DNA of 64,000 nt. Origin: Rhodobacteraceae bacterium HTCC2083 (GTDB taxonomy: Bacteria > Pseudomonadota > Alphaproteobacteria > Rhodobacterales > Rhodobacteraceae). The position numbers and the translations under genes are program-made. The DNA is taken from positions 1 to 64,000 of the forward strand of contig DS995276.1 in assembly GCA_000156115.1 (NCBI GenBank). The letters run 5' to 3'. The notes beneath the pieces are model-generated. The model was not told where the DNA came from. It ran no database searches and worked only from the letters and a program-made list of their open reading frames with translations. Of this stretch, positions 28,281-40,542 are shown piece by piece (positions within the stretch are counted from its first letter, which is position 1; every line of letters starts with the position of its first letter).

Positions 28281-28854
28281 CAGCTTCATGCAAATCCTTG
28301 GACTATGCCAGTTTTCTTTCCCTGCCCTTGTGGCGGATTTCAAGTGGAGCATGAAGGCATCGAGGGTCGCTTTGCCTATCGCTACCGGCCCAAGCGTATG
28401 GAAGAGCGGTTTGGCCATGATGATGACGCGGTTGCAGTATCTTTCGTCGATCAATTCAAGCGGGCAGCGATGGAGTGTCGACCTTTTTTGGAGCGCAACA
28501 AATTCGTAACTTTTGATTATCCTAAAGGCTATGTCGAGCGACCAAACGCGCAAGGTTTGCATGCTCAAGAAACTTTTCATCCGTTCTGGGGACGGCGTTT
28601 TGGGGGCCTCGATCGCGCTGCACACTCGCAAGCGCATCATGAATTTTGCGCTTGGGCGGATGGGATGGTTCATGCCCGCAATCAGCTTTGACCAACTCGC
28701 GATGTACTTGCGCGGCAACAAAAACTTCAATGAAAGTCGCAAAGGTCCGAATTTGACCCAACCCGGTTTGGAACTACCCGACGGCGCAGGCGAGCCGATA
28801 ATCCGCAAGAGGTTTGCGGTGAATGCAGATCATATCCGTGCCATGCTTGCCTGA
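28281..28854 (+). pseudogene. Frameshifted gene of unknown function
   Basis: Two overlapping plus-strand frames both look coding in part. The first (28281 to about 28600) includes PVFFPCPCGGFQVEHEGIEGRFAYRYRPKRMEERFGHDDDAVAVSFVDQFKRAAMECRPF. The second (to the TGA at 28854) includes LGRMGWFMPAISFDQLAMYLRGNKNFNESRKGPNLTQP and FAVNADHIRAMLA. Neither alone is a plausible full protein, so a frameshift between about 28540 and 28620 is inferred. I recognise no family. Its end overlaps the convergent transporter gene by 25 bases. Confidence 0.4.
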
Positions 28855-29738
28855 CGGCGTTTCACGCGGGCCTCACGGTAGAGCGTGAAGATACCTGTCG
28901 CCACGATCAGCCCTGCCCCCACGAATGTCAGTGTTTCCGGCCATTCGCCAAAGAACACATAGCCCAGCAGCAGCGCCCAGAGCATCGCCGTGTAGCGGAA
29001 GGGCGATGTAAATCCGACCTCGCCGACGCGCATTACCATGACAGAAAACACATAGCCCCCTATCACGAAAAGCGCAGAGGCAACGAGCATCGCAATTTGC
29101 ACGCTGGTCATATCGGACCATTCGCCGGTTGCCAGTGCGCCTATCCCGCCAAACCCTGTCACGAAAATCGAGCCAACAAGTGTTACGGTTAGCGAGGGTA
29201 CATCCTTGCTCAGTCGGCGCGCTGCAAGATCGCGCACGGTCACACAGAGCACAGCGATCAACACGTAGATCGAGTGGATGGTGAACCCGTCCGTGCCAGG
29301 CCGCACGATCAACATCATGCCGCAAAAGCCAATCACTATGGCAAGCATACGCCGCCAGCCGACGGCCTCTTTGAAAACCAGTGCAGCAGCGAGGGTCACG
29401 GTCAATGGCAGGGTTTGCAGGATCGCCGTAACATTAGCAAAAGGCATGTGCAAAAGCGCGGTCAGGAAGAAATAGGCAGCGGCCACTTCCGCGGCGGAGC
29501 GGAGCACGATAAGCCAACGGTCTTTGGCGCGTTTGGGCCACGCCAGCGCCTTGAGATAGCGCGCAAGCAGATAGATCAGCGTCGTCGCTAGAATGCCGCG
29601 CAGCAAGAGCAATTGGGACAATGGCACATCAGTGCCAATAGCTTTGATGAACAGATCGTTAAACGTAAACGCCGCCATAGAGCACATCATAAAGAGCGCG
29701 CCTTTGGCATTGTCGGAGAGATTGGCGAATAGGGTCAT
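28830..29738 (-). CDS. EamA/DMT-superfamily permease
   Basis: Inner-membrane transporter with ten predicted helices in two EamA repeats (302 residues). The first repeat starts MMCSMAAFTFNDLFIKAIG and contains VAAAYFFLTALLHMPFANVTAILQTLPLTVTLAAALVFKE; the second ends FTSPFRYTAMLWALLLGYVFFGEWPETLTFVGAGLIVATGIFTLYRE. Both show the EamA closing pattern. The substrate is unknown; this group is often annotated as a small-metabolite exporter. The start at 29738 (MTLFANLSDNAKGALFMM) is chosen by domain position; the longer ORF adds 35 unlikely residues. Confidence 0.85.
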   Translation of the reverse strand: MTLFANLSDNAKGALFMMCSMAAFTFNDLFIKAIGTDVPLSQLLLLRGILATTLIYLLARYLKALAWPKRAKDRWLIVLRSAAEVAAAYFFLTALLHMPFANVTAILQTLPLTVTLAAALVFKEAVGWRRMLAIVIGFCGMMLIVRPGTDGFTIHSIYVLIAVLCVTVRDLAARRLSKDVPSLTVTLVGSIFVTGFGGIGALATGEWSDMTSVQIAMLVASALFVIGGYVFSVMVMRVGEVGFTSPFRYTAMLWALLLGYVFFGEWPETLTFVGAGLIVATGIFTLYREARVKRRQASMARI

Positions 29739-29848
29739 GACGTATCTATCGCTGATAGCGAGACTGGAGGGTAGTCCGATTGCGACTAAGGCTTGCAGTC
29801 TTTGCCTGCGATGGACAGGATGCTGTGAGTTTTTGAGGGTCAAACGTG

Positions 29849-30445
29849 ATGCGTGGCACTAGAATTGATCAAAACCAGTGGCCTTTTCCATCGCGCCAAC
29901 CATTTGAAGGGCGCTATATGTCGCTGGCTTTGCTCTCTGAGGCGCATGTAAGTGATCTTTGGATCCATGCGGCAACGGCACCCACAAGTTTCGACTACCT
30001 CAGATATGGTCCTTTCGCCGATAAAAGCGTGCTAACCGCGCTCGTCAAGGATCTCTCCAACCGCGCGGATCAACCGTTTTGGGCAGTGCTCGATGTGAAC
30101 GGACGTGCCTGCGGTTGGCTTTCGATATGTGATGTTTCACAAGAGGATGGCGCATTCGAGATTGGGAGCATTTGGTTTGCGCCTTGCTTGCAAGGCACCC
30201 GCGCCGCCCGCGAGGCGATTTTCGTATTGTTGCAATACGGCATGGATGATTTGGGGTATGAGCGTTTGGTTTGGCGATGTCAGACGCAGAATGAAGCGTC
30301 CTTCAAAGCCGCTGTGAACCTGGGCTTTACGCATGAAGGCACATGGCGCAACGCGGCCGTGGTTAAGGGATGGCAACGCGATGCTGCGTGGTTCTCGATC
30401 TTGAAATCCGAATGGCCCGCGAAACGCGACGCGTTTGAGGCTTAG
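29849..30445 (+). CDS. GNAT-family N-acetyltransferase (RimJ/RimL-like)
   Basis: Acetyl-CoA-dependent N-acyltransferase of 198 residues. N-terminal GRYMSLALLSEAHVSDLW matches the start of RimL-like GNATs. The core has WAVLDVNGRACGWLSICDVSQEDGAFEIGSIWFAPCLQGTRAAREAIFVLLQYGMDDLGYERLVWRCQTQNEASFKAAVNLGFTHEGTWR, i.e. beta4, the acetyl-CoA-binding loop and the N-E-A-S helix. The acceptor is unknown. The ATG at 29849 has GAGGG at 9 bases. Divergent from the EamA transporter. Confidence 0.87.
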   Translation: MRGTRIDQNQWPFPSRQPFEGRYMSLALLSEAHVSDLWIHAATAPTSFDYLRYGPFADKSVLTALVKDLSNRADQPFWAVLDVNGRACGWLSICDVSQEDGAFEIGSIWFAPCLQGTRAAREAIFVLLQYGMDDLGYERLVWRCQTQNEASFKAAVNLGFTHEGTWRNAAVVKGWQRDAAWFSILKSEWPAKRDAFEA

Positions 30446-30507
30446 CTTGATGCGGAAAACTTCGATAATGAAGGGCGGCAACTTGATCGGCTTGGTGAAG
30501 CGGCTAT

Positions 30508-30798
30508 TTAACGTCGCTTCTGAAATCCGGTCTTTGTCTGCTCAAAACCTGCGCGTCTGTAAAACTCCAAAGTAGCGGCCTCCTTTGAGCCAGTCATAAG
30601 CATGACTTTGTAGCAGCCTTGTTGCCATGCATGTGTTGTGGCGAAATCCAGCGTCGCTTTACCGTAGCCACGCCCGCGATGACCTTCACCGACGAAAATC
30701 TCGCTACCGTCATAACGTTTGAAACGCTCAAAGAGTTCTTCGGCTTCGTGCGGTGGGATAGCGGTATTGTTGCAAATAGAGCGTCTGGAGACGTTCAA
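30508..30798 (-). pseudogene. GNAT acetyltransferase remnant with internal deletion
   Basis: The C-terminal acetyl-CoA-binding half is intact: EGHRGRGYGKATLDFATTHAWQQGCYKVMLMTGSKEAATLEFYRRAGFEQTKTGFQKRR. In front of it an N-terminal fragment ending YDGSEIFVG joins directly to motif A; the central beta strands of the GNAT fold, about 30 residues, are missing while the frame is kept. The gene is therefore probably inactive. It lies between the RimJ-like gene and the rpoC terminator. Confidence 0.65.
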
Positions 30799-30888
30799 GG
30801 TCCGCGCGCTGCGCCTTTCGGATGAATGGTCTTTTGCTCATGGTCATTAAGCTAAATACGCTTTGTCCCAAGCACAATCGTCCAAACG

Positions 30889-30919
30889 AAAAAGGCCCCC
30901 GCTATCACTAGCGAGGGCC
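30889..30919 (-). terminator. Terminator after rpoC
   Basis: Minus strand GGCCCTCGCTA-GTGA-TAGCGGGGGCC (one G-T pair) followed by TTTTT, 25 bases after the rpoC stop. Confidence 0.93.
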
Positions 30920-30943
30920 CTTCTCAATTTCTAAGCGAGCGCG

Positions 30944-33900
30944 TTAATCGTCGCGGCTTTCGGGTGTGGTGAACACATCCTCTGGCTTGTCAAACACATC
31001 ACCGCCCACGATATCATCCGTCGGCGCGGCCAGTGCGGCGGCGGCGGCGGCTTCAATGCGGCGCGCTTCAACAACGACGTTGTCGCGGTCTTGTGCCACA
31101 CGCTGCATTTGCTGCGTTGCCCCACCCGTACCGGCTGGGATCAAGCGACCCACGATGACGTTCTCTTTGAGGCCGACCAGTTTGTCGCGCTTGCCCTGAA
31201 CAGACGCTTCCGTAAGAACACGCGTTGTTTCCTGGAACGACGCCGCAGAGATAAAGCTGCGTGTCTGCAAGGACGCTTTGGTGATGCCCAAGAGGATTGG
31301 CTCAGCCGTTGCAGGCTTGTACCCGCGCTGCGCTGCCTTTTCATTGGCCGCAAGATACTCTTGCTTGTCCACATGCTCGCCTTTGAGCAATGTTGTCTGG
31401 CCGCTGTCGAGGATTTCCCACTTCTGCAACATCTGACGCACGATAACTTCGATATGCTTGTCGTTAATCTTAACACCCTGAAGGCGATAAACGTCCTGCA
31501 CTTCGTTAATCATGTAATCCGCCAGTGCTTCGACACCCAAGATAGACAAGATGTCATGCGGCGCTGGGTTGCCGTCCATGATGTAGTCGCCCTTTTGGAT
31601 GAAGTCACCTTCCTGAACCGGAATGTGCTTGCCCTTTGGAACCATGTACTCAACCGTGTCCATGCTCTCGTCCACAGGATCAATCGCGATACGGCGCTTG
31701 TTCTTGTAATCTTTGCCAAAGCGGACGTGGCCATCAAGCTCTGCAATGATCGCGTGGTCCTTAGGGCGACGTGCCTCAAAGAGTTCCGCAACCCGTGGCA
31801 AACCACCGGTAATGTCCTTGGTCTTCGTGCCTTCACGCGGGATACGCGCGACGACGTCACCAGCTTGAACTTCCGCACCTTCTTCGATCGACATAATCGC
31901 ATCAACCGACATCGGATAGGTCACTGGGTTACCCGCATCATTGCGCACAGGCTCGCCGTCTTTATCCATGATGATAATTTCAGGCTTAAGCTCGTTACCT
32001 TTCGGCGCTGCACGCCAGTCGATAACGATTTTCTGTGTCATACCAGTGGCCTCGTCCGTCTCGTCGCGTACAGCAATGCCGGATACGAGGTCAACGAATT
32101 TAGCTGTACCAGCTTTTTCCGCGATGATTGGAAGCGTGTATGGATCCCATTCAAACAGCTTGTCGCCACGGCCGATCTTGTCGCCCTCTTTTACAAACAG
32201 TTTGGAGCCGTAGCCGAGCTTGTGGCTCGCACGTTCTTCACCATTCTCATCGTTAATGATGAGCTTCATGTTGCGGCCCATAACCATCGTGTCGCCAGAG
32301 GCGTTCACAAGAGTCTGTGGATTCTCAAGAACGATTGTGCCCTCTTGGCTGGCTTCTTGGAAGGACTGCTGACCACCCTGCGCAACACCGCCGATGTGGA
32401 ATGTCCGCATCGTCAGCTGTGTACCCGGCTCACCAATGGACTGCGCGGCGATAATGCCGACGGCCTCACCAGAGTTGACCATTGTACCGCGTGCAAGGTC
32501 ACGACCATAGCACATGGCGCAAACGCCCTCTTCCGCTTCACAAGTCAAAGGAGACCGGATGCGCATGGATGTAACGCCCGCCTCTTCGATTGCGTCAGCC
32601 ATGAGTTCGTCAAGCAGCGTGCCTGTTTTGAACATCACCTCGTCCGTGCCAGGACGCAAAACGTCCTGAGCAACGACGCGACCTAGAACGCGATCACCAA
32701 GCGTGGAAACCACTTCGCCATCGTTTACGGCCGCTTCTGCTGTGATCATGTTCTCTGTTCCACAATCGTGCATGCGCACGATGCAGTCCTGAGAAACGTC
32801 AACCAGACGACGTGTCAGATAACCAGAGTTCGCTGTTTTCAAAGCCGTGTCCGAGAGACCCTTACGAGCACCGTGTGTGGAGTTGAAGTACTCCAAAACG
32901 GTCAGACCTTCTTTAAAGTTGGAGATGATCGGTGTCTCGATGATGTCGCCATTCGGCTTTGCCATCAGACCGCGCATACCGCCCAGCTGTTTCATCTGAG
33001 TGACCGAGCCACGCGCACCAGAGTGTGCCATCATGTAGACCGAATTCGGCTCCATCTCGACGCCTTGATCGTCGTGACGGGTGTCGGAAATCGAACCCAT
33101 CATCGCGTCGGTGACTTTGTCGTTACACTTTGACCAAGCATCGACAACTTTGTTGTACTTTTCACCCTGAGTGATCAGGCCGTCCATGTACTGTTGCTCG
33201 AAATCTTTAACTTGATCACGTGTTTCTTCAACGAGTGGCCACTTGGTATCAGGGATCAGCATGTCGTCTTTACCAAACGAAATACCGGCCTTGAACGCTT
33301 CGCGGAAACCCATGGTCATGATGTGGTCACAGAAAATAACCGACTCTTTCTGACCGCAATAACGATAGACTGTGTCGATGACCTGCTGCACTTCCTTCTT
33401 ACGCAGAAGGCGGTTCACCAATTCAAACGGTGCTTTCGCATTCAGCGGCAAAAGTGCGCCAAGACGAACGCGACCTGGTGTGGTCTCGAAACGCTGCATG
33501 ACTTCATTGCCCTCAGCATCAACCTGCGGCAAGCGCGCAGTGATCTTGGAGTGCAAATGAACGATGCCGCTATCAAGCGCGTGCTGCACTTCTTCGATAG
33601 AACCGAAGATCATGCCCTCGCCTTTCATACCCACACGCTCAAGCGTGGTGTAATAAAGACCCAAGATCATATCCTGTGACGGAACAATGATCGGTGCACC
33701 GTTTGCAGGCGACAGAACGTTGTTCGTGGACATCATCAAGACGCGTGCTTCAAGCTGCGCTTCCAAGGATAGTGGTACGTGAACCGCCATCTGGTCACCG
33801 TCGAAGTCCGCGTTAAACGCAGAACAGACGAGCGGGTGCAGCTGGATCGCTTTGCCTTCGATCAGAACAGGTTCGAACGCCTGAATGCCAAGGCGGTGCA

Positions 33901-35194
33901 GCGTAGGCGCACGGTTCAGCATGACAGGATGTTCGCGGATCACTTCGTCCAAGATGTCCCAAACTTCGGGACGCTCTTTTTCAACGAGCTTCTTCGCCTG
34001 TTTCACGGTGGAGGAAAGACCTTTGGCCTCAAGACGCGAATAGATAAACGGTTTGAACAGTTCGAGCGCCATCTTTTTGGGCAAGCCACACTGATGCAAC
34101 TTCAGTTCTGGACCGGTCACAATAACCGAACGACCAGAGAAGTCGACGCGCTTACCCAAAAGGTTTTGACGGAAACGACCTTGCTTACCCTTCAGCATAT
34201 CGCTGAGGGATTTCAAAGGACGCTTGTTCGCGCCTGTGATGACACGACCGCGACGGCCGTTGTCGAACAGAGCGTCTACAGATTCCTGCAACATACGCTT
34301 TTCGTTACGCACGATGATGTCAGGTGCGCGCAGCTCGATCAGACGCTTCAGACGGTTGTTACGGTTAATCACACGACGATAAAGGTCGTTAAGGTCAGAC
34401 GTCGCGAAACGTCCACCATCAAGTGGAACCAGCGGGCGAAGCTCCGGCGGGATCACAGGGATCACGGTCAGGATCATCCATTCAGGACGGTTGCCGGACT
34501 CAAGGAAGCTTTCAACAACTTTAAGGCGCTTAATGATCTTCTTTGGCTTCAATTCACCTGTTGCTTCCGCGAGATCCGCGCGCAGGGTTTCTGCCTCGGA
34601 CTCAAGGTCGATCTGAGCAAGCATTTCACGGATCGCTTCCGCACCGATGTTCGCAGTGAATGCGTCCATGCCGAAGGTGTCTTGTGCGTCCATATACTCT
34701 TCTTCGGTCATCATCTGACCGTAAGTGAGGTCCGTAAGGCCCGGCTCGATCACCACGTAGTTCTCGAAATAGAGAACACGCTCAAGATCGCGAAGCGTCA
34801 TGTCCAGCATCAGGCCGATGCGGGATGGCAGCGACTTGAGGAACCAGATGTGTGCGACTGGGGATGCCAATTCGATATGGCCCATGCGCTCACGGCGGAC
34901 TTTTTGAAGGGTAACTTCAACGCCACATTTCTCGCAGACAACACCGCGATACTTCATGCGCTTATATTTACCGCAGAGACATTCGTAGTCTTTGATCGGG
35001 CCAAAGATACGCGCGCAGAACAGGCCGTCACGCTCTGGCTTGAAGGTACGGTAGTTGATAGTTTCTGGCTTTTTAATTTCGCCAAAAGACCAAGACAGGA
35101 TGCGCTCAGGGGACGCGAGCGAGACCTTGATCTCGTCGAACGTCTTGATAGGGGCAACCGGGTTAAACGGGTTGTTTGTCAGTTCCTGGTTCAT
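30944..35194 (-). CDS. rpoC: DNA-directed RNA polymerase subunit beta'
   Basis: Catalytic subunit of RNA polymerase, 1416 residues. The N-terminal zinc ribbon is [23 protein letters not shown]; the active-site magnesium loop is [16 protein letters not shown]. The bridge-helix/trigger-loop region ([28 protein letters not shown] and [11 protein letters not shown]) and the second zinc site ([19 protein letters not shown]) are all present. The ATG at 35194 has AAGGA upstream; a TTG two codons earlier is disregarded. It follows rpoB after 89 bases that contain a palindrome. Confidence 0.98.
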   Translation of the reverse strand: MNQELTNNPFNPVAPIKTFDEIKVSLASPERILSWSFGEIKKPETINYRTFKPERDGLFCARIFGPIKDYECLCGKYKRMKYRGVVCEKCGVEVTLQKVRRERMGHIELASPVAHIWFLKSLPSRIGLMLDMTLRDLERVLYFENYVVIEPGLTDLTYGQMMTEEEYMDAQDTFGMDAFTANIGAEAIREMLAQIDLESEAETLRADLAEATGELKPKKIIKRLKVVESFLESGNRPEWMILTVIPVIPPELRPLVPLDGGRFATSDLNDLYRRVINRNNRLKRLIELRAPDIIVRNEKRMLQESVDALFDNGRRGRVITGANKRPLKSLSDMLKGKQGRFRQNLLGKRVDFSGRSVIVTGPELKLHQCGLPKKMALELFKPFIYSRLEAKGLSSTVKQAKKLVEKERPEVWDILDEVIREHPVMLNRAPTLHRLGIQAFEPVLIEGKAIQLHPLVCSAFNADFDGDQMAVHVPLSLEAQLEARVLMMSTNNVLSPANGAPIIVPSQDMILGLYYTTLERVGMKGEGMIFGSIEEVQHALDSGIVHLHSKITARLPQVDAEGNEVMQRFETTPGRVRLGALLPLNAKAPFELVNRLLRKKEVQQVIDTVYRYCGQKESVIFCDHIMTMGFREAFKAGISFGKDDMLIPDTKWPLVEETRDQVKDFEQQYMDGLITQGEKYNKVVDAWSKCNDKVTDAMMGSISDTRHDDQGVEMEPNSVYMMAHSGARGSVTQMKQLGGMRGLMAKPNGDIIETPIISNFKEGLTVLEYFNSTHGARKGLSDTALKTANSGYLTRRLVDVSQDCIVRMHDCGTENMITAEAAVNDGEVVSTLGDRVLGRVVAQDVLRPGTDEVMFKTGTLLDELMADAIEEAGVTSMRIRSPLTCEAEEGVCAMCYGRDLARGTMVNSGEAVGIIAAQSIGEPGTQLTMRTFHIGGVAQGGQQSFQEASQEGTIVLENPQTLVNASGDTMVMGRNMKLIINDENGEERASHKLGYGSKLFVKEGDKIGRGDKLFEWDPYTLPIIAEKAGTAKFVDLVSGIAVRDETDEATGMTQKIVIDWRAAPKGNELKPEIIIMDKDGEPVRNDAGNPVTYPMSVDAIMSIEEGAEVQAGDVVARIPREGTKTKDITGGLPRVAELFEARRPKDHAIIAELDGHVRFGKDYKNKRRIAIDPVDESMDTVEYMVPKGKHIPVQEGDFIQKGDYIMDGNPAPHDILSILGVEALADYMINEVQDVYRLQGVKINDKHIEVIVRQMLQKWEILDSGQTTLLKGEHVDKQEYLAANEKAAQRGYKPATAEPILLGITKASLQTRSFISAASFQETTRVLTEASVQGKRDKLVGLKENVIVGRLIPAGTGGATQQMQRVAQDRDNVVVEARRIEAAAAAALAAPTDDIVGGDVFDKPEDVFTTPESRDD

Positions 35195-35264
35195 TTTCAA
35201 ATCCTTGAAAGGGGAGCATTGGAAGAGGAGTGGCCCTCGATTTTCACAAGAAAAATCGGGGGCT

Positions 35265-35286
35265 TAGAATTTTCTAGAAAATTCTA
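35265..35286. repeat. TCTAGA-centred palindrome across the rpoB stop codon
   Basis: Perfect 22-base palindrome with core GAATTTTCTAGAAAATTC; its last three bases are the rpoB TAG stop read on the minus strand. Related to 4120-4139 and 16515-16534. Confidence 0.85.
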
Positions 35287-38200
35287 TTCTTCTTCCTCCG
35301 CATCCAGGAGTTCCATATTCAGGCCAAGGCCACGGACTTCTTTGACGAGAACGTTAAAGCTCTCTGGCACGCCAGCCTCGTAGTTGTCTTCGCCTTTGAC
35401 GATGCTCTCATAGACCTTCGTGCGGCCTGCGACATCGTCCGACTTGACGGTGAGCATTTCCTGAAGCGTGTAGGCAGCGCCATATGCTTCAAGTGCCCAG
35501 ACTTCCATCTCACCAAAGCGCTGACCACCGAACTGTGCCTTACCACCCAGCGGCTGCTGTGTGACCAAGGAGTATGGACCAGTAGAACGCGCGTGGATTT
35601 TGTCGTCCACGAGGTGGTGCAGTTTCAGCAAGTACTTGATGCCAACCGTGACAGGGCGCGCGAATTGCTCGCCTGTACGACCGTCAAACAAGACAGACTG
35701 ACCGCTTTCAGAGAAGCCCGCACGTTTCAGCGAGTCATTCACGTCGTGCTCTTTCGCGCCGTCAAAGACAGGCGTCGCGATCGGCACACCGTTTGTGACA
35801 TTACCCGCTGTTTCCAGCAGTGCGTCATCATCAAGACCCTCAAGACCTTCTGCATAGACGTCATCACCGTAAGCAAGGCGCATCGCCTCTTTCACGGGTG
35901 TCAGATCGCCGCTGCGACGGTAATCACCGAGTGCGTCGTCGATGTTCAAACCTAGACCGCGTGCAGCCCAACCCATGTGGGTTTCAAGGATCTGACCAAC
36001 GTTCATACGCGAGGGAACACCAAGCGGGTTCAGACAGAAGTCAACTGGTGTGCCATCCGCAAGGAACGGCATGTCTTCCATCGGAACAACCTTAGAAATA
36101 ACACCTTTGTTGCCGTGACGACCCGCCATTTTGTCACCTGGCTGAAGCTTACGCTTCACCGCAACGAAGACTTTAACCATCTTCATCACACCGGGTGGGA
36201 GATCGTCGCCGCGACGCACTTTCTCGACTTTGTCCTCAAAACGAGAATCCAAAGTACGCTTTTGTACTTCATACTGCTCGTTCAAAGCTTCAACGATTTG
36301 TGCGTCTTTCTCGTCTTTCAGAGCCAACTGCCACCACTGACCACGTGTCAGTGTTTCAAGCAGCTCTTCGGTGATCTCAGCATTCGGCTTGACGCCTTTC
36401 GGGCCTTTGACAGCCACTTTGCCCATGATCATGCCTTTGAGACGCGCATAGATGTTGCGATCGAGGATGACGAGTTCGTCATCACGGTCACGTGCCAAAC
36501 GCTCGACTTCTTCGCGCTCGATTTGAAGCGCACGCTCGTCTTTTTCAACGCCATGGCGGTTGAAGACGCGGACTTCGACGACCGTACCAAAATCGCCCGG
36601 CTTCACGCGCAAGGATGTGTCGCGCACGTCGGAGGCTTTCTCACCAAAGATAGCGCGCAGAAGTTTTTCTTCTGGCGTCATCGGGCTTTCGCCCTTTGGC
36701 GTGATCTTACCGACAAGAATATCACCCGGCTCAACGTCTGCGCCGATGTATACGATACCAGCTTCGTCGAGGTTGCGCAGGGCTTCCTCACCGACGTTTG
36801 GAATATCGCGTGTGATTTCTTCTGGGCCAAGCTTCGTATCACGTGCTGCGACTTCGAATTCCTCGATGTGGATCGAGGTAAAGACGTCATCACGCGAGAC
36901 ACGCTCGGAGATCAGTATCGAGTCTTCGTAGTTGTAGCCGTTCCAGGGCATAAACGCGACGACGACGTTTTTACCAAGCGCGAGTTCACCCATATCCGTG
37001 GAAGGACCATCGGCAATAACTTCGCCCTTTTGAACAGTGTCACCAACCTTAACCAGCGGACGCTGGTTGATCGTAGTGTTCTGGTTCGAACGTTGGAACT
37101 TACGCATGCGGTAAATGTCTACGCCTGCATCGCCCAGCTCAAGATCATGCGTCGCGCGAACAACGATACGCTGGGCGTCGACTTGGTCGATAATGCCTGC
37201 GCGTTTCGCCATGATCGCAGCGCCACTATCGCGAGCCACAACTTCTTCAATGCCTGTACCCACGAGTGGAGCTTCAGCACGCAAAAGCGGAACGGCCTGA
37301 CGTTGCATGTTGGAGCCCATCAAGGCGCGGTTCGCGTCGTCGTTCTCAAGGAACGGGATCAGCGAGGCGGCGACAGAGACCAACTGCTTGGGTGAAACGT
37401 CGATCAGGTCCACGTTTTCATTCGGAGACAATGTGTAGTCGCCCGATTTACGTGTGGAGACCAGATCGTTCACGAACTTCATGTTCTCGTCGAGGTTGGC
37501 GTTCGCCTGAGCCACTGTATGGCGCATTTCCTCGGTCGCGGACATATAGTGCACTTCGTCCGATACAACGCCGTTGTTCACAACACGGTACGGTGTTTCG
37601 ATGAAGCCGTATTTGTTCACACGCGCAAAGGTCGCGAGGGAGTTGATCAGACCAATATTCGGGCCTTCCGGCGTTTCAATTGGGCACATGCGACCGTAGT
37701 GCGTTGGGTGCACGTCGCGCACCTCAAAGCCTGCACGCTCACGGGTCAAACCACCTGGTCCAAGCGCTGAAAGGCGACGCTTGTGTGTTACCTCAGACAG
37801 CGGGTTAGTTTGGTCCATAAACTGCGAAAGCTGTGAAGAGCCGAAGAATTCGCGCACAGCCGCAGCCGCTGGTTTCGCGTTGATCAAATCTTGCGGCATC
37901 ACTGTGTCGATTTCGACAGATGACATACGCTCTTTGATCGCGCGCTCCATACGGAGCAAGCCAACACGGTACTGGTTTTCCATCAATTCGCCAACGGAGC
38001 GCACACGGCGGTTTCCAAGGTGGTCGATGTCGTCAATGTCGCCTTTACCGTCGCGCAGATGCACGAGAGCTTTGATACAGGAGACGATGTCTTCTTTGCG
38101 AAGTGTACGCTGCGTATCCTCAGCATCGAGATCGAGACGCATGTTCATTTTCACACGGCCAACCGCGGAGAGATCATAACGCTCTGAATCAAAGAACAAC

Positions 38201-39420
38201 GTGTCGAACAAGTTGGACGCCGCTTCAACGGTGGGTGGCTCGCCCGGACGCATCACGCGGTAGATGTCCATGAGCGCGGTTTCGCGGTTCATGTTCTTAT
38301 CCGCCGCCATCGTGTTGCGCATGTATGCACCCACGTTGACGTTATCGATGTCGAGGATTGGCAAATCGGTGATGCCCGCGTCGATCAACTCCTTCAAGGA
38401 GCCGCCGATCACGTCGCCGTCTTTGTCCATCTCCAGCGTCAACTCATCACCGGCTTCTGCGTAGATCGCACCAGTTTCTTCGTTGATGATGTCTTTAGCG
38501 ATGAACTTACCAACGATTGCATCGTATGGAATCAACAGATCAGTCACGTCGCCAGCGTCGATCAGCTTCTTCACTGCGCGGGGGGTGACTTTCTTGTTGG
38601 CTTCTGCGATGACTTCGCCCGTCTTGGCATCAACCAAGTCGTAGGTTGGACGTGTGCCGCGAACGCGCTCTGGGAAGAACTTGGTGACCCAACCTTTGCC
38701 CTTCTTCAGCTTGAATTCAACGGTATCATAGTACGCATCCATGATGCCCTCTTGATCGAGACCAAGGGAATACAGAAGCGTCGTAACAGGCAGCTTACGG
38801 CGACGGTCGATACGCGCAAAGACGATGTCTTTTGCGTCGAATTCGAAGTCGAGCCAAGAACCACGGTAAGGGATGATGCGGCAGGCGAACAAAAGCTTAC
38901 CCGAGCTATGTGTTTTGCCTTTGTCGTGATCAAAGAACACGCCGGGAGAGCGGTGCATCTGGGAAACGATCACACGCTCTGTGCCGTTCACAACGAACGT
39001 ACCGTTCGGCGTCATCAATGGCATGTCGCCCATGAAGACGTCTTGCTCTTTGATGTCTTTAACAGACTTTGCGCCTGTATCTTCGTCGATTTCAAACACG
39101 ATCAAGCGCAGCGTTACCTTAAGAGGTGCGGCATATGTCATGTCACGTTGTTGGCATTCTTCAACGTCGTACTTTGGCTTTTCCAGCTCGTAGTTAACGA
39201 ACTCCAGAATGGAAGTTTCGTTGAAATCTTTGATCGGGAAAACCGACTGGAAAACACCTTTGATGCCTTCACCGTCCAGTGGGATCGGTTCGTCACCTGA
39301 ATTCAGGAACAAGTCATAAGAGCTTTTCTGAACCTCAATAAGGTTCGGCATCTCAAGAACTTCGCGGATTTTGCCGTAATATTTACGCAAACGCTTCTGG
39401 CCAAGGAAGGATTGAGCCAT
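35284..39420 (-). CDS. rpoB: DNA-directed RNA polymerase subunit beta
   Basis: RNA polymerase beta subunit, 1378 residues, starting [39 protein letters not shown]. The rifampicin-binding region reads [27 protein letters not shown], with the Asp, His and Ser residues that are mutated in resistant strains all wild-type. The C-terminus has [38 protein letters not shown]. The ATG at 39420 is preceded by AAGGTG. The stop is TAG inside a palindrome. In canonical genomes rplL lies directly upstream; here 2.4 kb of other DNA intervenes. Confidence 0.98.
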   Translation of the reverse strand: MAQSFLGQKRLRKYYGKIREVLEMPNLIEVQKSSYDLFLNSGDEPIPLDGEGIKGVFQSVFPIKDFNETSILEFVNYELEKPKYDVEECQQRDMTYAAPLKVTLRLIVFEIDEDTGAKSVKDIKEQDVFMGDMPLMTPNGTFVVNGTERVIVSQMHRSPGVFFDHDKGKTHSSGKLLFACRIIPYRGSWLDFEFDAKDIVFARIDRRRKLPVTTLLYSLGLDQEGIMDAYYDTVEFKLKKGKGWVTKFFPERVRGTRPTYDLVDAKTGEVIAEANKKVTPRAVKKLIDAGDVTDLLIPYDAIVGKFIAKDIINEETGAIYAEAGDELTLEMDKDGDVIGGSLKELIDAGITDLPILDIDNVNVGAYMRNTMAADKNMNRETALMDIYRVMRPGEPPTVEAASNLFDTLFFDSERYDLSAVGRVKMNMRLDLDAEDTQRTLRKEDIVSCIKALVHLRDGKGDIDDIDHLGNRRVRSVGELMENQYRVGLLRMERAIKERMSSVEIDTVMPQDLINAKPAAAAVREFFGSSQLSQFMDQTNPLSEVTHKRRLSALGPGGLTRERAGFEVRDVHPTHYGRMCPIETPEGPNIGLINSLATFARVNKYGFIETPYRVVNNGVVSDEVHYMSATEEMRHTVAQANANLDENMKFVNDLVSTRKSGDYTLSPNENVDLIDVSPKQLVSVAASLIPFLENDDANRALMGSNMQRQAVPLLRAEAPLVGTGIEEVVARDSGAAIMAKRAGIIDQVDAQRIVVRATHDLELGDAGVDIYRMRKFQRSNQNTTINQRPLVKVGDTVQKGEVIADGPSTDMGELALGKNVVVAFMPWNGYNYEDSILISERVSRDDVFTSIHIEEFEVAARDTKLGPEEITRDIPNVGEEALRNLDEAGIVYIGADVEPGDILVGKITPKGESPMTPEEKLLRAIFGEKASDVRDTSLRVKPGDFGTVVEVRVFNRHGVEKDERALQIEREEVERLARDRDDELVILDRNIYARLKGMIMGKVAVKGPKGVKPNAEITEELLETLTRGQWWQLALKDEKDAQIVEALNEQYEVQKRTLDSRFEDKVEKVRRGDDLPPGVMKMVKVFVAVKRKLQPGDKMAGRHGNKGVISKVVPMEDMPFLADGTPVDFCLNPLGVPSRMNVGQILETHMGWAARGLGLNIDDALGDYRRSGDLTPVKEAMRLAYGDDVYAEGLEGLDDDALLETAGNVTNGVPIATPVFDGAKEHDVNDSLKRAGFSESGQSVLFDGRTGEQFARPVTVGIKYLLKLHHLVDDKIHARSTGPYSLVTQQPLGGKAQFGGQRFGEMEVWALEAYGAAYTLQEMLTVKSDDVAGRTKVYESIVKGEDNYEAGVPESFNVLVKEVRGLGLNMELLDAEEEE

Positions 39421-39949
39421 AGTAGGTATCACCTTTTTAGTTTCTCATCAGACACATAAGCGGTCGGGCCTCCGCTTAGCGCCCTGTCGAGACGACAGAC
39501 TTATACGATCCATTCTCGCCACACGTCCCACAGTGCGGCACTCGATCATATGGTCCTGTCTTGGAAAAACTCTTGTATGTCAGAGGCTTGCCGAGAGAGG
39601 AGCGGTATTAGTTGATTTTGAAGAGTGTTTTTGCTGAATTTTTAGGAAGGGATCAGGACAAAAACGCTGCGATCTAAACCTCCTATTCGGCAAACAGAAA
39701 AGCGGCGTCGAATCAATCGATACCGCAGGAAATTTCCAAATATGTCGTGAAGGCAGCGAACGCAAGGGGGTGGGGTTGGAAAAGTCAGGCATATGCAGCG
39801 TTTGCTATTCTTCACGAGGTTGATGCAGCTATCGCGGCTACGCAAGGCTTGGTAAAATTTTTATATGCGGACCTTCATGGTCTAAGCGTCGAAAGTCTCC
39901 ATAGAGCCCAGACTTCGACCATTCTTCGCCGCAGCGAATGTCTGCGATA
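39421..39949. other. Long non-coding stretch upstream of rpoB
   Basis: Leader and promoter region of rpoBC plus the 3' side of the TetR gene. Short ORFs on both strands have no recognisable features. TATAAG on the minus strand near 39500 could be a -10 box, but no good -35 element is visible. No strong terminator was found. Confidence 0.5.
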
Positions 39950-40513
39950 TTAGCCCAGCCCGAAAAGAAAGCAATCGACGATTAGCTCCACGTTGAGCTG
40001 CTTTTGGCCTGCTTCAAACAAGTGGTGATAGAGGATTGGTGCGATCAGAGTGCGGCCCACAGCTTCTATATCGGGCTTTTGCCCATGATCAGAGAGAATC
40101 GCAAGGAAGGGCTGGCGGATAATGTCATGCATCGCTGTGTGAACGCGTGCCATCATCGCGTTCTTGTCGGCCAACCGCGCCGCATTCAGGATCACATCGC
40201 CCAGTTTACTGGAAACCAGGTTTTCCGACAAAAGCGTGAGTTCTGCGATTATGTCGGCCCGCAGCTCTCCGGTTTGCTCTGCCGCATATGGCGCAGGATC
40301 ACAGCTTTCAAAAATTTCAACGATCAGGTCGTCTATAGTCGGCCAATGCCGATAGATCGTCCCACGGGCCACACCGGTTTCCTTGGCAAGGCGCATGTGT
40401 GTGACCTCTGACCAGCCGTCGGTGAACAACACGACTGCACCTGCATCCAGCACCTTTCGGCGTGTTTTCGTAACTCGGGCGTCTTGTTTTTCCATAATCG
40501 AGGTTTGATCCAT
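39950..40513 (-). CDS. TetR/AcrR-family transcriptional regulator
   Basis: Dimeric repressor of 187 residues. The N-terminal helix-turn-helix is typical: TKTRRKVLDAGAVVLFTDGWSEVTHMRLAKETGVARGTIYRHWPTIDDLIVEIFE, with the GVARGTIYRHWP recognition-helix region. The C-terminal ligand domain is not family-specific. The start at 40513 has GGTGAGGGAA directly upstream. It is divergent from a small membrane protein and an NmrA-like gene, which are its likely targets by position. Confidence 0.88.
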   Translation of the reverse strand: MDQTSIMEKQDARVTKTRRKVLDAGAVVLFTDGWSEVTHMRLAKETGVARGTIYRHWPTIDDLIVEIFESCDPAPYAAEQTGELRADIIAELTLLSENLVSSKLGDVILNAARLADKNAMMARVHTAMHDIIRQPFLAILSDHGQKPDIEAVGRTLIAPILYHHLFEAGQKQLNVELIVDCFLFGLG

Positions 40514-40542
40514 TTCCCTCACCTTGTCACTGCCCCCTGAAG

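Noticed and set aside
31091-37395. Long plus-strand ORFs opposite rpoC and rpoB (up to 534 codons)
   Set aside because: Their sequences are Cys/His/Arg-rich and show no domains; they are antisense shadows of strongly coding genes.
39580-39953. Small ORFs on both strands upstream of rpoB
   Set aside because: No ribosome-binding site, no recognisable domain, and the frames overlap antisense to each other.
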